Positions 1 through 9,848 of a stretch of DNA of 64,000 bases are shown in pieces. The DNA is from Amphimedon queenslandica (Eukaryota > Porifera > Demospongiae > Haplosclerida > Niphatidae), in NCBI RefSeq assembly GCF_000090795.2, contig NW_003546340.1, positions 27,957 to 91,956 on the forward strand, given 5' to 3'. Below the pieces are notes generated by a model. The model did not search any database. It was given only the letters and a program-made list of their open reading frames with translations, and was not told the origin of the DNA. The stretch's first letter is position 1, and every line of letters begins with the position of its first letter. A program made the position numbers and the translations under genes.

Positions 1-1266
1 TATCCAGCCATTCTAGCTGTAGGAGCCACTTTGAGCTGTCCTTTTGTTTCAGTATACTCTATTTATCTCTTCTGTAAGCTCTTTGGTTGCTGTTTTGGCT
101 TTTATAGCATTTTATCATAGGAATATTCTCATCCATTGGCAATTCCCGTTTTTCTAAATTTTGCTTTCAGGAGCCAAGGCGCTTGCCCCTCCATTGCCAT
201 GAAGACAGAAGTGTATTCAGCTGAGTCCTATGACTAGTGTCTATCATCAGAGTTAGTCTCAGTCCATCAGAACCAGGTACGGTGGAATAACTCACTCAGT
301 TGTCATGTTGCAGCTGGAGTGTGGATGATTATGACCATCTTTTCACTTCTTAAAACCATAGGATTGGTCTTTAATCACATGTAAGAAGCATTCCAAGAAA
401 CATAAGTGTGCTGGAATAGCTCAGCATCATGTAACTAGCTCTTAATAGTAACATCCAGTATGAAGTAAAACACTTCCATCGTTACATGATTTTAATATTT
501 TATTTATGATAAAAATTGATGTCAATTACAATAACTATCTTTGTTATCGTTAAAATAGTTTCTAATTATTGTGTATATACTGTTAATATCATAAAAGTAT
601 GAGTAAATGCATAAATAGTCGTCTATACAAATGCAATGTAGTGACCTAGTGATAACAACAATAATAGTTTTAGCAACAACACCCATAATGTTTTTTATAA
701 TTTAAATAATAAGTAAAACTGTTGGGAGAGGATACAAATGGTTTAGAGCCATGAACGAGTCCTGAATGTGACGATTCCTCTCTGCAAGTATTGGATAGCG
801 ACACGGGGTATTAATATGACATGAGGTGCTCATACAATACAACCAGTGAATGTACAGATAAAGAATGAGCTCTTGCATGCCTCAACTATCTATAAAAGAG
901 CCAACCTATAGTTTTAAGAAGTGAAAAGATAGTCATAATCATCCACACTCCAGCTGCAACATGACAACTGAGTGAGTTATTCCACCGTACCTGGTTCTGA
1001 TGGACTGAGACTAACTCTGATGATAGACACTAGTCATAGGACTCAGCTGAATACACTTCTGTCTTCATGGCAATGGAGGGGCAAGCGCCTTGGCTCCTGA
1101 AAGCAAAATTTAGAAAAACGGGAATTGCCAATGGATGAGAATATTCCTATGATAAAATGCTATAAAAGCCAAAACAGCAACCAAAGAGCTTACAGAAGAG
1201 ATAAATAGAGTATACTGAAACAAAAGGACAGCTCAAAGTGGCTCCTACAGCTAGAATGGCTGGATA
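1..1266. repeat. Large foldback (inverted-repeat) element
   Basis: The first ~367 bases reappear as a near-perfect reverse complement at about 897-1266; position 1 (TATCCAGCCA) pairs with 1257-1266 (TGGCTGGATA). The arms enclose an AT-rich loop of about 530 bp with no coding potential. Long arms with a non-coding centre suggest a foldback or non-autonomous DNA transposon. The left end coincides with the window edge, so the true outer boundary and any target-site duplication cannot be judged. Confidence 0.85.
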
Positions 1267-1677
1267 AAAGAGAAGATTGTTCAGCCTGTCTTTCCTCCAA
1301 AAATCCGCCATTTTACCACCACCTTGGGTGCGCGTTAATTAGAATCGCTTAAGTGCAAAAGGTCCATTATTTACCTCGAAGCATAGCTATGGCGTCTGGA
1401 GTAATCATTTTTAGCAGAGAAAGCAGCAAAGAACATCTAAAAGAAAGAAATAGAGCCTCAAAAGCATTGGGCCATGTGATAAACTTCTTAATGGGTGGAG
1501 TGGAATTGGAAAGGCGTGTTCTGGGCGTGTTTTACTGTACACACATGGCGCGAGTGAAGAAGAGATTTTCCCGTTTCTTTTAAGAAGATACAAAGAAGTA
1601 AAGAGGCCTTGTGCTTTTATAAAGCCTTGCTAATCATGGGCAGTTTCTTAGCTACAGATTTGGCATGGTAGAAGTCT
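1267..1677. other. Intergenic spacer, no gene seen
   Basis: Sequence between the foldback element and the Fringe-like gene. A 76-codon frame at 1353-1583 has no recognisable domain and overlaps an antisense frame of similar length, so I do not call it. The segment probably holds part of the 5' flank or promoter of the gene starting at 1834. Confidence 0.4.
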
Positions 1678-1775
1678 GTTATACACCTCGGTCTCGGTTG
1701 CTATGGGTTTATTTACCTCGGGACTGCGTCCCTCGGTAAATAAATCCCATAGAAACCTCGACCTCGGTGTATAAC
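1678..1775. repeat. Small palindromic MITE-like repeat
   Basis: A ~98 bp imperfect palindrome: GTTATACACCTCGG at the left end faces CCTCGGTGTATAAC at the right end, and the inner CTATGGGTTTATTTACC faces GGTAAATAAATCCCATAG. It lies within 60 bp of the Fringe-like start codon and could form a hairpin in the 5' UTR or promoter. Family not identified. Confidence 0.7.
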
Positions 1776-1833
1776 CTATACATCTATGGTTTAATTGCAG
1801 CCCATTGAGCACCGCCCATTCATAGAGTTGATA

Positions 1834-3788
1834 ATGATTGTGTTTGGTGCAAGGCGAAAGCTTATTCTAGCGATTGTTTTTTTGTTTTTGCTCGTCATTG
1901 GAGTTGTTAATAAACTCAGACAGCTGCCAAACTCTATCGTGAACCAGTTAGAAATTGAGCACAGAAGTCATCAACCTAAGAGATCATACTTTCTTCCTGA
2001 AACAGGAAGTCAAACAAATCCCCACCAGAATCCAAGTACTTTATTTCAGAATGAATACTGGTTATTAGGCGAGGAGGCTATTTTAGAGAAAATGCAGCGA
2101 CCTTCCAGAAAGTTATCGGATTTTGAATCCGCTGGCAATAATATAATGATTGCCATCAGAACTACAAAAAAGTTTCATCAGAAACGATTGCCGTATTTGT
2201 ACGATACTTGGCTTAACAAAGTGAATGGTAGCAACGTGTTCTTAGTGACTGATGCTGAAGATGAGGAGTATCAGGAAAGGAGCAAGCAATTAGGTTTGTG
2301 TAGGGTCGGTGGTTTTTAATTGATTAATTTGATTATTTTTGCAATTTAGGTATACACTACGTTGTTTCATCACTCTGTGGCGAGAGTTTGTTATGGCCAA
2401 TACCAAGTAGGTGGTATTTGTGCTGTAGAACCGGTGAAGCACTGACTCTGATGTATAAACCACAGAATATTCAATACGAGTGAGAGGAATTGTAGTACAT
2501 TTTAGATTACATTTCTTACATTAAAATAATAAAAAAACAATTGTCAAGTAGTTTTAAAAAGTAGGAAATGCATATAGTAACAACCCAAAGGTGAAAACAG
2601 TTTGATAAAATGACTACAAAAATTTCCATTTTTATAATTTTTTTCTGATACATATGCATGTACTTATGTTGTGTTTTAAGTTTGAACTGATTCCAATCAA
2701 AATTGGATTTTTTACAATTTCATAGGACAGGGTCATTGGCCAAACTTTGTCAAAATGACTAGAAGAGAATTCTGCATTTTTATCAATTTTTTCTGATACA
2801 AAAAAGGGCCTAGCTGATAGTTTGTGTTTAAACAAGGATGGCATAATTGTTATGACATTTTAACTTTTCTCTAGTTGGTTTTGTTATCTTGATGATGATA
2901 TTTATCTAATAATGGAGAATCTTATTAAACTGATTGCCAAGTTTCCAAAGGACGAGCTGTCTTACATAGGAAGACCTGGGACTCCTTGGGAAAAGCCACA
3001 CAAAGTTAGTAATAAAGCTATATAAATCCTATAGACAAGCTCTAATAAATGCAGGTATCTGAAAAGCAAACACTGATTAATGTAAGTAACATCAATCTCT
3101 GTGTACATTAGTTTTAACACATACTTCATGCAGAATAGCACTAGAAAGCATTATCATTTTGCATCAGGAGGCTTTTATTGCCTTTCAAGAACAATACTGG
3201 ATAAAATTAAGCCATGGATTGTGTAAGTCTTGATTACCAAAAGTAATGGTTTATGTGAGTTTAGAGGAGGACATAACCTAGGTGATACTTGTAGACAATT
3301 ATTGGAACCAGATGACTTAACTATTGGATGTGCTGTTGGTAAGTTATAATTATGATGGAATATACATAAACCATGCACATCAGTATAATTGTACATAATC
3401 TAAGTATCTGGTATTATAATAATGCCATATAGAATTGCTTGGAGGAGGGAAATTATCAAGGACACTGCTGTTTCATCATCATGGAATGAATTTGGCAAAA
3501 GCTGTGAATGCAAATACATTAAAAGATCAGGTATTAATCAATCGATGACATTTTATGTTCTCTTTTCTATTCATATGCTACAGATTGCCATTCCCTATGG
3601 ATGTGGTCAAATGTGTAAATATGGTGGTATTGTTGATAATGCTATTGAAGTTCCTAATGCTGCGTTTTCATTTGATGAAGACCCTTCACGGTAAACAAGT
3701 TTTAAAAATAATTTCATGTCACAGTTTGTGCTGTAGGTTTAGGTCACTTCATTGCCATCTCTATCCTCAAGCAACTATTTGTAAATAA
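1834..3788 (+). CDS. Fringe-like O-fucose beta-1,3-N-acetylglucosaminyltransferase
   Basis: Multi-exon gene. The predicted start (1834) gives a short cytosolic tail and a hydrophobic signal anchor (LILAIVFLFLLVIGVV), the type II Golgi topology of Fringe. Recognisable family blocks in order: RTTKKFHQKRLPYLYDTWL in exon 1, the DxD metal site WFCYLDDD, FASGGFYCLSR, PDDLTIG with the catalytic Asp region, LLFHHHG, and the C-terminal DPSRFRSLHCHLYP block typical of Fringe. Exons: 1834-2293, about 2350-2405 or 2350-2479, 2875-3004, 3134-3222, 3266-3338, 3433-3530, 3584-3690, 3737-3788. The second exon is the weak point: two donors (near 2405 and 2479) can both restore the frame, and neither matches Fringe well there. 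Fringe enzymes add GlcNAc to O-fucose on EGF repeats of Notch-type receptors; the exact substrate here is inference. Confidence 0.85.
2590..2800 (+). repeat. 185-bp satellite unit (diverged copy)
   Basis: Intronic copy of the window-wide repeat recognised by TTTTTATAATTTTTTCTGATAC, then ATGTACTTATGTTGT, then GATTCCAATCAAAATTGG. The 20 bp palindrome is decayed here to GGACAGGGTCATTGGCC. Confidence 0.7.
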
Positions 3789-3947
3789 ATAAATAATAAT
3801 TTTTTAATGAAAATTATTAATTTAAAAAATGAAAACAAGGTGTGGCTACTTATTAAATTAATAATTGAAGAAGGAGGGGATTTAAAATTTCAATTCTTCA
3901 TTAGCAACATGTCTCAGTGATTGCTGCTGGAATGGAAACAGATTTTG

Positions 3948-5800
3948 ATGGCTTTTTATAGCAAATACAAGTCAATCTTGACTATAATTTTTGCACTGTC
4001 GGTAGCCATTGTAGTTCTTTTTCTAGTGAGGCAGAATATTGACCAGAGGCCAATCGTAAAGGAACCAGTTCAGTACATTATGCATTATCACAAGAACGAC
4101 ATGGAGGAGCTCAAAAGAAAGGCATCAGGTAAGGAGAGGGCGTTATTTGGTCTAAAAAATATTATTGTCTCTTTTTAAACCTCTCCAAGAACTCAAAAGC
4201 TGTCAATCTAAACTAGTTGAAAGGGAGTTGGAATTATCACACAACATACAGCGTGTGAAGGAATTGGAGCAGAATCTAAGAGAGGCACTGACCAACAGAG
4301 CGGAATACATATTGAAGCAACCATTGATATTTGCCATCACTCCAACATACAAGCGCTGGACGCAGAAAGCCGATCTCACTCAGTTATGTCAGACCCTGAG
4401 TCACATATCAAACCTTAGGTGGATTGTCGTTGAAGACTCGGAACAGAAAACCCCTTTAGTGACGAACCTACTTTCACACTGTCCAGTTAATAGCACACAC
4501 TTGAATTTTAGAACTTCTCAAAGCCTTCTTAATATTGTTAACACTACGGATAAGAAACCCCAAGTTAAGAAACCCAGAGGCATAGAGCAGCGGAACACGG
4601 CACTCAAGTGGCTTAGGAGGCAGTATCGTCACGGAGAAGTGAAAGGCGTGGTCTATTTCGCCGACGATGACAACACTTACGATCTTAGAGTTTTTGATGA
4701 GGTGAAAATTAAAATTAGCGATATTTTACACATGATTTTACCCACCTTCATCCTCTTTCTTTTAAGATGCGTCCGACGAAAATGGTCTCTGTGTGGCCAG
4801 TAGGCCTAGCAGGTGGTCTAAAATTTGAAGGACCAATCTGTGTAGGCGACTCTGTGAAGCAGTGGTATGCCTATTGGGCCAGGGACAGAAAGTTTCAAAT
4901 CGACTTTGCAGGTATGGACATGTACTGTTTATATTTCTCCCCCTTCGGTTTCTATTGTTTCTTTTCTTCTTTCTTTGTATGCAATGTGTACTATGCTAGC
5001 ATTGTTTGCCAAGTCTATATGTATCACGTCTTGTAATAATAATTATGTGTATTTTAAGTGGATGTGGTTTTGTTTACTATGCCTACTTTTACTTATAATA
5101 ATTCACCGCAGCACCTGGCCAGTTTTTTGATAATAATAATAAAAGCAATGAAATAGAGTGGGCCATCCTGCTATTATGTTAGCACACAATCTTTGCAGTA
5201 ATATGATATTTAAAACAGTACTTAAATGAAGCCTAAAATGTGACATTGAAGCCTTTCTACTCAGCTTATGCTTCCCCCAATTACACCATTCCTCTGTGTT
5301 GAAATCACGTTATTATGATAGGGAAATTCGGTAGTTCTATAAATAAATCATAAAAGTGAAAATGAGTTACTGAATAGACAGACCTGTTTATGATGCAGCT
5401 GCTTTGTATTGTCCTTAGGTTTTGCCGTTAACATTGACATCATACTCAACACAAAGGCCCTAATACTAACAACCAGTAAACCAGGTTACATAGAGAACGA
5501 CTTCCTAGAACAACTAATTGAGTTTTATGATCTAGAGCCAAAAGCCAACAGCTGTCAGTCGGTAAGGAAATACAATTATCATAACTATTATGGTGACTAT
5601 AGTATTACAGTTTATGTTACACTTGCTAAATATTTGCATGTTATTTAGTGTAACTTTATGAAGTGTTCCCTTGCTTGAAGTTATTGTGTTTTTTTGTGCA
5701 GGTTCTTGTGTGGCACACCAGAACAGAAAAGCCACAAATGTTTTACGAGGAGCAGCTCAACAAAATGGGCCACCCTTCGAATCCAGGGATTGAAGTATAG
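3948..5800 (+). CDS. GT43 beta-1,3-glucuronosyltransferase, B3GAT3-like (copy 1)
   Basis: Five exons: 3948-4128, 4190-4701, 4767-4911, 5419-5561, 5702-5800. N-terminal signal anchor ([18 protein letters not shown]) followed by a charged, probably coiled-coil stem ([14 protein letters not shown]), then a full GT43 domain: [34 protein letters not shown], the DxD site [19 protein letters not shown], the general-base Glu region GYIENDFL and the C-terminal [11 protein letters not shown]. The tail ending GIEV resembles the end of vertebrate GlcAT-I (B3GAT3), which adds the last GlcA of the proteoglycan linker tetrasaccharide; that assignment is family-level inference. A type II Golgi protein. It lies 160 bp after the Fringe-like gene and 123 bp before the next GT43 gene, all on the same strand. 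Confidence 0.93.
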
Positions 5801-5923
5801 GGCATTTTAAAATTATTTTTCTTTTCTCTTTTTTTAACCTCCTTGTGATGATATAACAACTATTTATGAATAAATTAATAAGTGGGCGTGGCTAGAGAGT
5901 TCATTGGTCCGCCTCTTTAATGG

Positions 5924-8199
5924 ATGGAGATGACTGAAGGAAAAATAAAATGGGTCTTCTTTCTTTTCTCTTTTAGTATGTTCACCTTTTGTCTAGGATG
6001 GTGGCTGCACACTTGTGAAAGTTTGTGTAGCAAAGAATGTTTTCTGGGGAGCCCCGACAATAGCTTCACTACCGCCCAAGATTTCCAATTTAATACACAC
6101 GACACAATCCCAGCAGCAACCTCGGGAGCGACTGAAGACAGTAGTGATTCTGGTATGTATACATACTATGTGGCGTTGATTTTAACATAATTTTTTAAAT
6201 AGTTTCTCCTGCAACTGATCCATTTAATTCAACTCTTCCAACTATATTCATGATTACACCTACATATGCAAGAGCGACACAAAAGGCAGACCTCACTCGT
6301 CTCTGTCAGACACTGATGCACGTTAGAAACCTTCACTGGATCATTATAGAGGACTCAGATTCAGAGACCCCTCTGGTAACAAGGTTTCTAAAGCGCTGTC
6401 GAGTCAAGAGCTCTCAGTTGAATCGTAAAACCTCGTCAAAGCTACAGCCGCCAAAAGTGAGTGCTAAAGGACACAAGAACAGAGGAGCAGAGCAGAGGAA
6501 CGTAGGCCTGGACTGGCTAAGAGAGAATTATAAACCAGGAGACGTGACAGGTGTAGTGTACTTTGGAGATGATGACAATACTTATGACATTCAGCTGTTT
6601 GAAGAGGTAGATTGCAACTTCAAAATATCCAATTAGCTCAAAAAAATTTATAGAAGTATCAGGAATTTTTTTGAAGCTATTTGTACTAAAAAAAATTACA
6701 AGCTATTTTTTAAACGAACCCAAGGTTTCCCACAGGATTTTGGCATGGTGTATGTGCAGCTATTTGTTGTCAAACTGGTCAAAAATAATTGGGCCAAAGT
6801 CCCTCATTGGCTAAATTTCATCAAAATGGCTAGGAGAGAATCTTGCATTTTTATAATTTTTTCTGATACATATATATGTACTTAGGTTGTATTTCAAGTT
6901 TGAGTTGATTTTGATTAAAATTGGATTTTTTATGAATTTTTAAAGTTACTCAAAAATTGGACAAAAATCCCTGTACTATAGTACAGGGTCGTTGGCCAAA
7001 TTTCGTCAAAAATGGCTAGGAGAGAATTTCGCATTCTTATAATTTTTTTCTGATACATATACATGTATTTATGTTGTATTTCAAGTTTTAGCTAGTTTCA
7101 ATTAAAATTAGATTATTTATGAATTTTAAAAGTTACTCAAAAATTGGACAAAAATCCCTGTACTATAGTACAGGGTCATTGGCCAAATTTCGTCAAAAAT
7201 GGCTAGGAGAGAATTCTTCATTTTTATGATTTTTTCTGATACATATACATGTATTTGTGTTCTATTTCAAGTTTGAGCTGGTTCCGATCAAAATTGGAAT
7301 TTTTATGAATTTTTTAAGTTTCTCCAAACTCCCTATACTATAACACTGTAGTGCTTGTCAGCTCATGAAGCTCATGCTTTGTGGGAAATCCTGAGTGAAC
7401 CTAACAGTTAATCTTGTGTTATATAATACTAGATGAGGTATACAAATAAAGTATCAATATGGCCGGTTGGTTTAGCCGGTGGTCTCAAAGCAGAAGGACC
7501 AATCTGTGAGAATGGCAGAGTTAAAAAATGGCACGTTGGTTGGTCTCCTGGTCGCAAATTCCCCGTCGATATGGCAGGTACATGTGCACGTATAATATTC
7601 TGCTTATAACAACTGTATTATTCACAGCGTTTGCTGTTAATTTGGACATCATTCTTACTAACAGTAAAGCCAGGCTCAATCCTTTTGGTCCAGGGGGTCA
7701 TTTAGAGCCAGAATTTCTCTCAGCCATAACTACTGTACCTGAACTTGAAGCTAAAGCCGATGACTGCACTAAAGTAAGCTAGCTGACACCATGTGTCAAT
7801 AATGCAGGACTATATGATAAATTTGCATGCAGTAGCTTTTAGTTTTTGTTCTTCAGAGCTTTTGTTTTAAGTATTAATAGTTGATTACTTATTGTAATAG
7901 TTTATTGTTTTTATATGATTGTTGTTGTTGCCAGGTTTATGTGTGGCATACACAAACAGGTAGACCAAGTTTACGCTATGAAGATAAGATACCGACTTTA
8001 ATCGAAACTAAAAAATGATTTTAAGATCTTATTACTCACTATTAATTTTATGCAATTCTATCGTTATACATTTTAATAAATATTTGACGTACAACAATAA
8101 ATAATTAATTTGTAGGTGTATGTTTGGCACACTCAGACAGCCCGTGCTTATTTAGTCAACGAGAAGAGACTGCCTACCACCATTGAAGTCAAAAAATGA
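5924..8199 (+). CDS. GT43 beta-1,3-glucuronosyltransferase (copy 2) with two alternative last exons
   Basis: Exons 5924-6152, 6203-6606, 7433-7577, 7628-7773, then two candidate terminal exons, 7935-8018 and 8116-8199. N-terminal signal anchor ([18 protein letters not shown]), then [34 protein letters not shown], DxD site [28 protein letters not shown] and GGHLEPEFL. Each terminal exon follows a 3' splice site, starts with VYVWHTQT, encodes 27 residues and ends in its own stop, so either can complete the protein; they differ mostly in the middle ([12 protein letters not shown] versus [12 protein letters not shown]). Both are equally compatible with the phase-0 donor at 7774. The second copy could be a live alternative exon or a relic of the tandem duplication that made copy 3. 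Intron 6607-7432 carries satellite units. Confidence 0.92.
6720..7400 (+). mobile_element. Satellite-carrying element, three 187-bp units
   Basis: Inside intron 2 of GT43 copy 2. Three tandem ~187 bp units; the perfect 20 bp palindrome CCCTGTACTATAGTACAGGG starts at 6969 and 7156 (spacing 187), with a decayed third site near 7330. The block is framed by GGTTTCCCACAGGATTTTGGCATG on the left and its rough inverse CATGCTTTGTGGGAAATCC on the right, suggesting a small terminal-repeat transposon that carries satellite DNA. No coding capacity. Confidence 0.75.
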
Positions 8200-8214
8200 A
8201 TGCACACTTAACAT

Positions 8215-8231
8215 TATTATTATTATTTTAT

Positions 8232-8272
<41 letters not shown>

Positions 8273-8275
8273 TGA
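8215..8275. repeat. (ATT)n microsatellite
   Basis: Near-pure ATT/TTA trinucleotide run directly downstream of the second alternative last exon of GT43 copy 2, in the spacer to copy 3. Confidence 0.95.
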
Positions 8276-8338
8276 TCTATTAATGTTATATTGCTCTTCA
8301 ATGAATATTATTACATCCGTTTATCTGTGGGTTGAATC

Positions 8339-9715
8339 ATGGATGGAATGGTGAAAGTGCCGTTAGTCCTTCTTTACTCCTCAATCATTTGTGTTTTATA
8401 TTTTGAATGGTGCTCACTTAGTTCACAAAAGCTGTATGCTAATGAAAAGGATGCTCCATGTGTCTGGAATATGACTGGTAAGGTTGTAGTCTTGTTTATG
8501 ATCAGTTTGCATGAAGAGTTGCATGCATACATTCACTCCAATTATTAAACACAGATTTAAATTTATCTCTTCCAACTGTATTCATGATTACACCTACATA
8601 TGCACGGCTTGCACAAAAGGCAGACCTCACTCGTCTCTGTCAGACACTAATGCACGTTAGAAACCTTCACTGGATCATTGTAGAGGACTCAGATTCAAAG
8701 ACCCCTCTGGTAACAAGGTTTCTTAAGCGCTGTCGAGTCAAGAGCTCTCAGTTGAATCATACAACTCCTGCAAAGTCACTGCCTCCTAAAGGGAGCCATA
8801 ACAGAACAAAAAATAGAGGAGCTAGGCAGCGAAATGTAGCACTGGACTGGTTAAGAGAGACTTATAAACCAGGAGACGTGACGGGCGTAGTATATTTTGG
8901 AGATGATGACAATACTTATGACATTCAGCTATTTGAAGAGGTATAGATGCATGGTTCAGCTGTAAGCTGCATGAAGTATAGGCTCACTCAAGTCTCAAAG
9001 TGAAATTGAACTTGAGCATTTAGTCCAGTCTAGACACTAAGGCTGCAGAAATGAGTTGATCTAATTTAGATTGCAGAGTACACAAGCTAATTGATTATGC
9101 TATTCCTTCCGTACTCCTTAAAATTCCACTGCCCTAGGGAATAATGTTATATCTATGTTTGCTGCTAACACTAGTATTGCTGCTATATAGAATGTGAAAA
9201 CAACCTTGGACTGCTTCTATCTCCTTATTTAATAGATGAGGTATACAAATAAAGTATCAATATGGCCGGTTGGTTTTGCTGGTGGCCTCAAAGCAGAAGG
9301 ACCGATTTGTGAGAATGGCAAAGTTATATCGTGGCATGTTGCCTGGTCTCCTGGCCGCAAATTTCCCATTGATATGGCAGGTAAGTGTCCGATAGAGTCT
9401 TATATAGTACTCTCCCTTGACTCTTGACTTCATGATAGGATTTGCAGTCAATTTAGATATAATTCTCACTAATAATAATGCCAGATTTGATCCATTTGGG
9501 GAAGTTGGTTACTTAGAACCAGAGTTTCTCTCCAATTTAACAACTGTGGAGGAACTTGAGGCAAAAGCTGATAATTGTACTAAGGTACATATCGTTGATA
9601 TAAATGACTCCACATTTCTTGTTGTATGAAGGTATACGTATGGCATACACAAACTAGGAAACCAAGAGTGCACAATGAAGGAAAGGTTCCAACTTCAATA
9701 GAAACTAAAAAATAA
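8339..9715 (+). CDS. GT43 beta-1,3-glucuronosyltransferase (copy 3)
   Basis: Five exons: 8339-8477, 8555-8940, 9236-9380, 9439-9584, 9632-9715. The start at 8339 gives a signal anchor (VPLVLLYSSIICVLYF). The GT43 domain is complete: [33 protein letters not shown], DxD site [37 protein letters not shown] and VYVWHTQT. It is very similar to copy 2 (long identical stretches around MHVRNLHWI and [14 protein letters not shown]), with the same intron positions and phases, so the two are recent tandem duplicates. Unlike copy 2 it has only one terminal exon. Probable type II Golgi enzyme; acceptor not predictable. Confidence 0.93.
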
Positions 9716-9848
9716 CTGTGTTATTATTTTTAAGCACTGGCGCCAAACGGCGGTAAAATTGTTTTTAAAACTATAATAATTATTAAGAAGGGAGGGGCTC
9801 CGCTGGAGTGCATGTAGAAACCGAGCAGCAGCGAAGGAATTAGTCACA

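Noticed and set aside
1353-1583. 76-codon frame upstream of the Fringe-like gene
   Set aside because: No domain, no splice partner, and an equal-sized antisense frame overlaps it.
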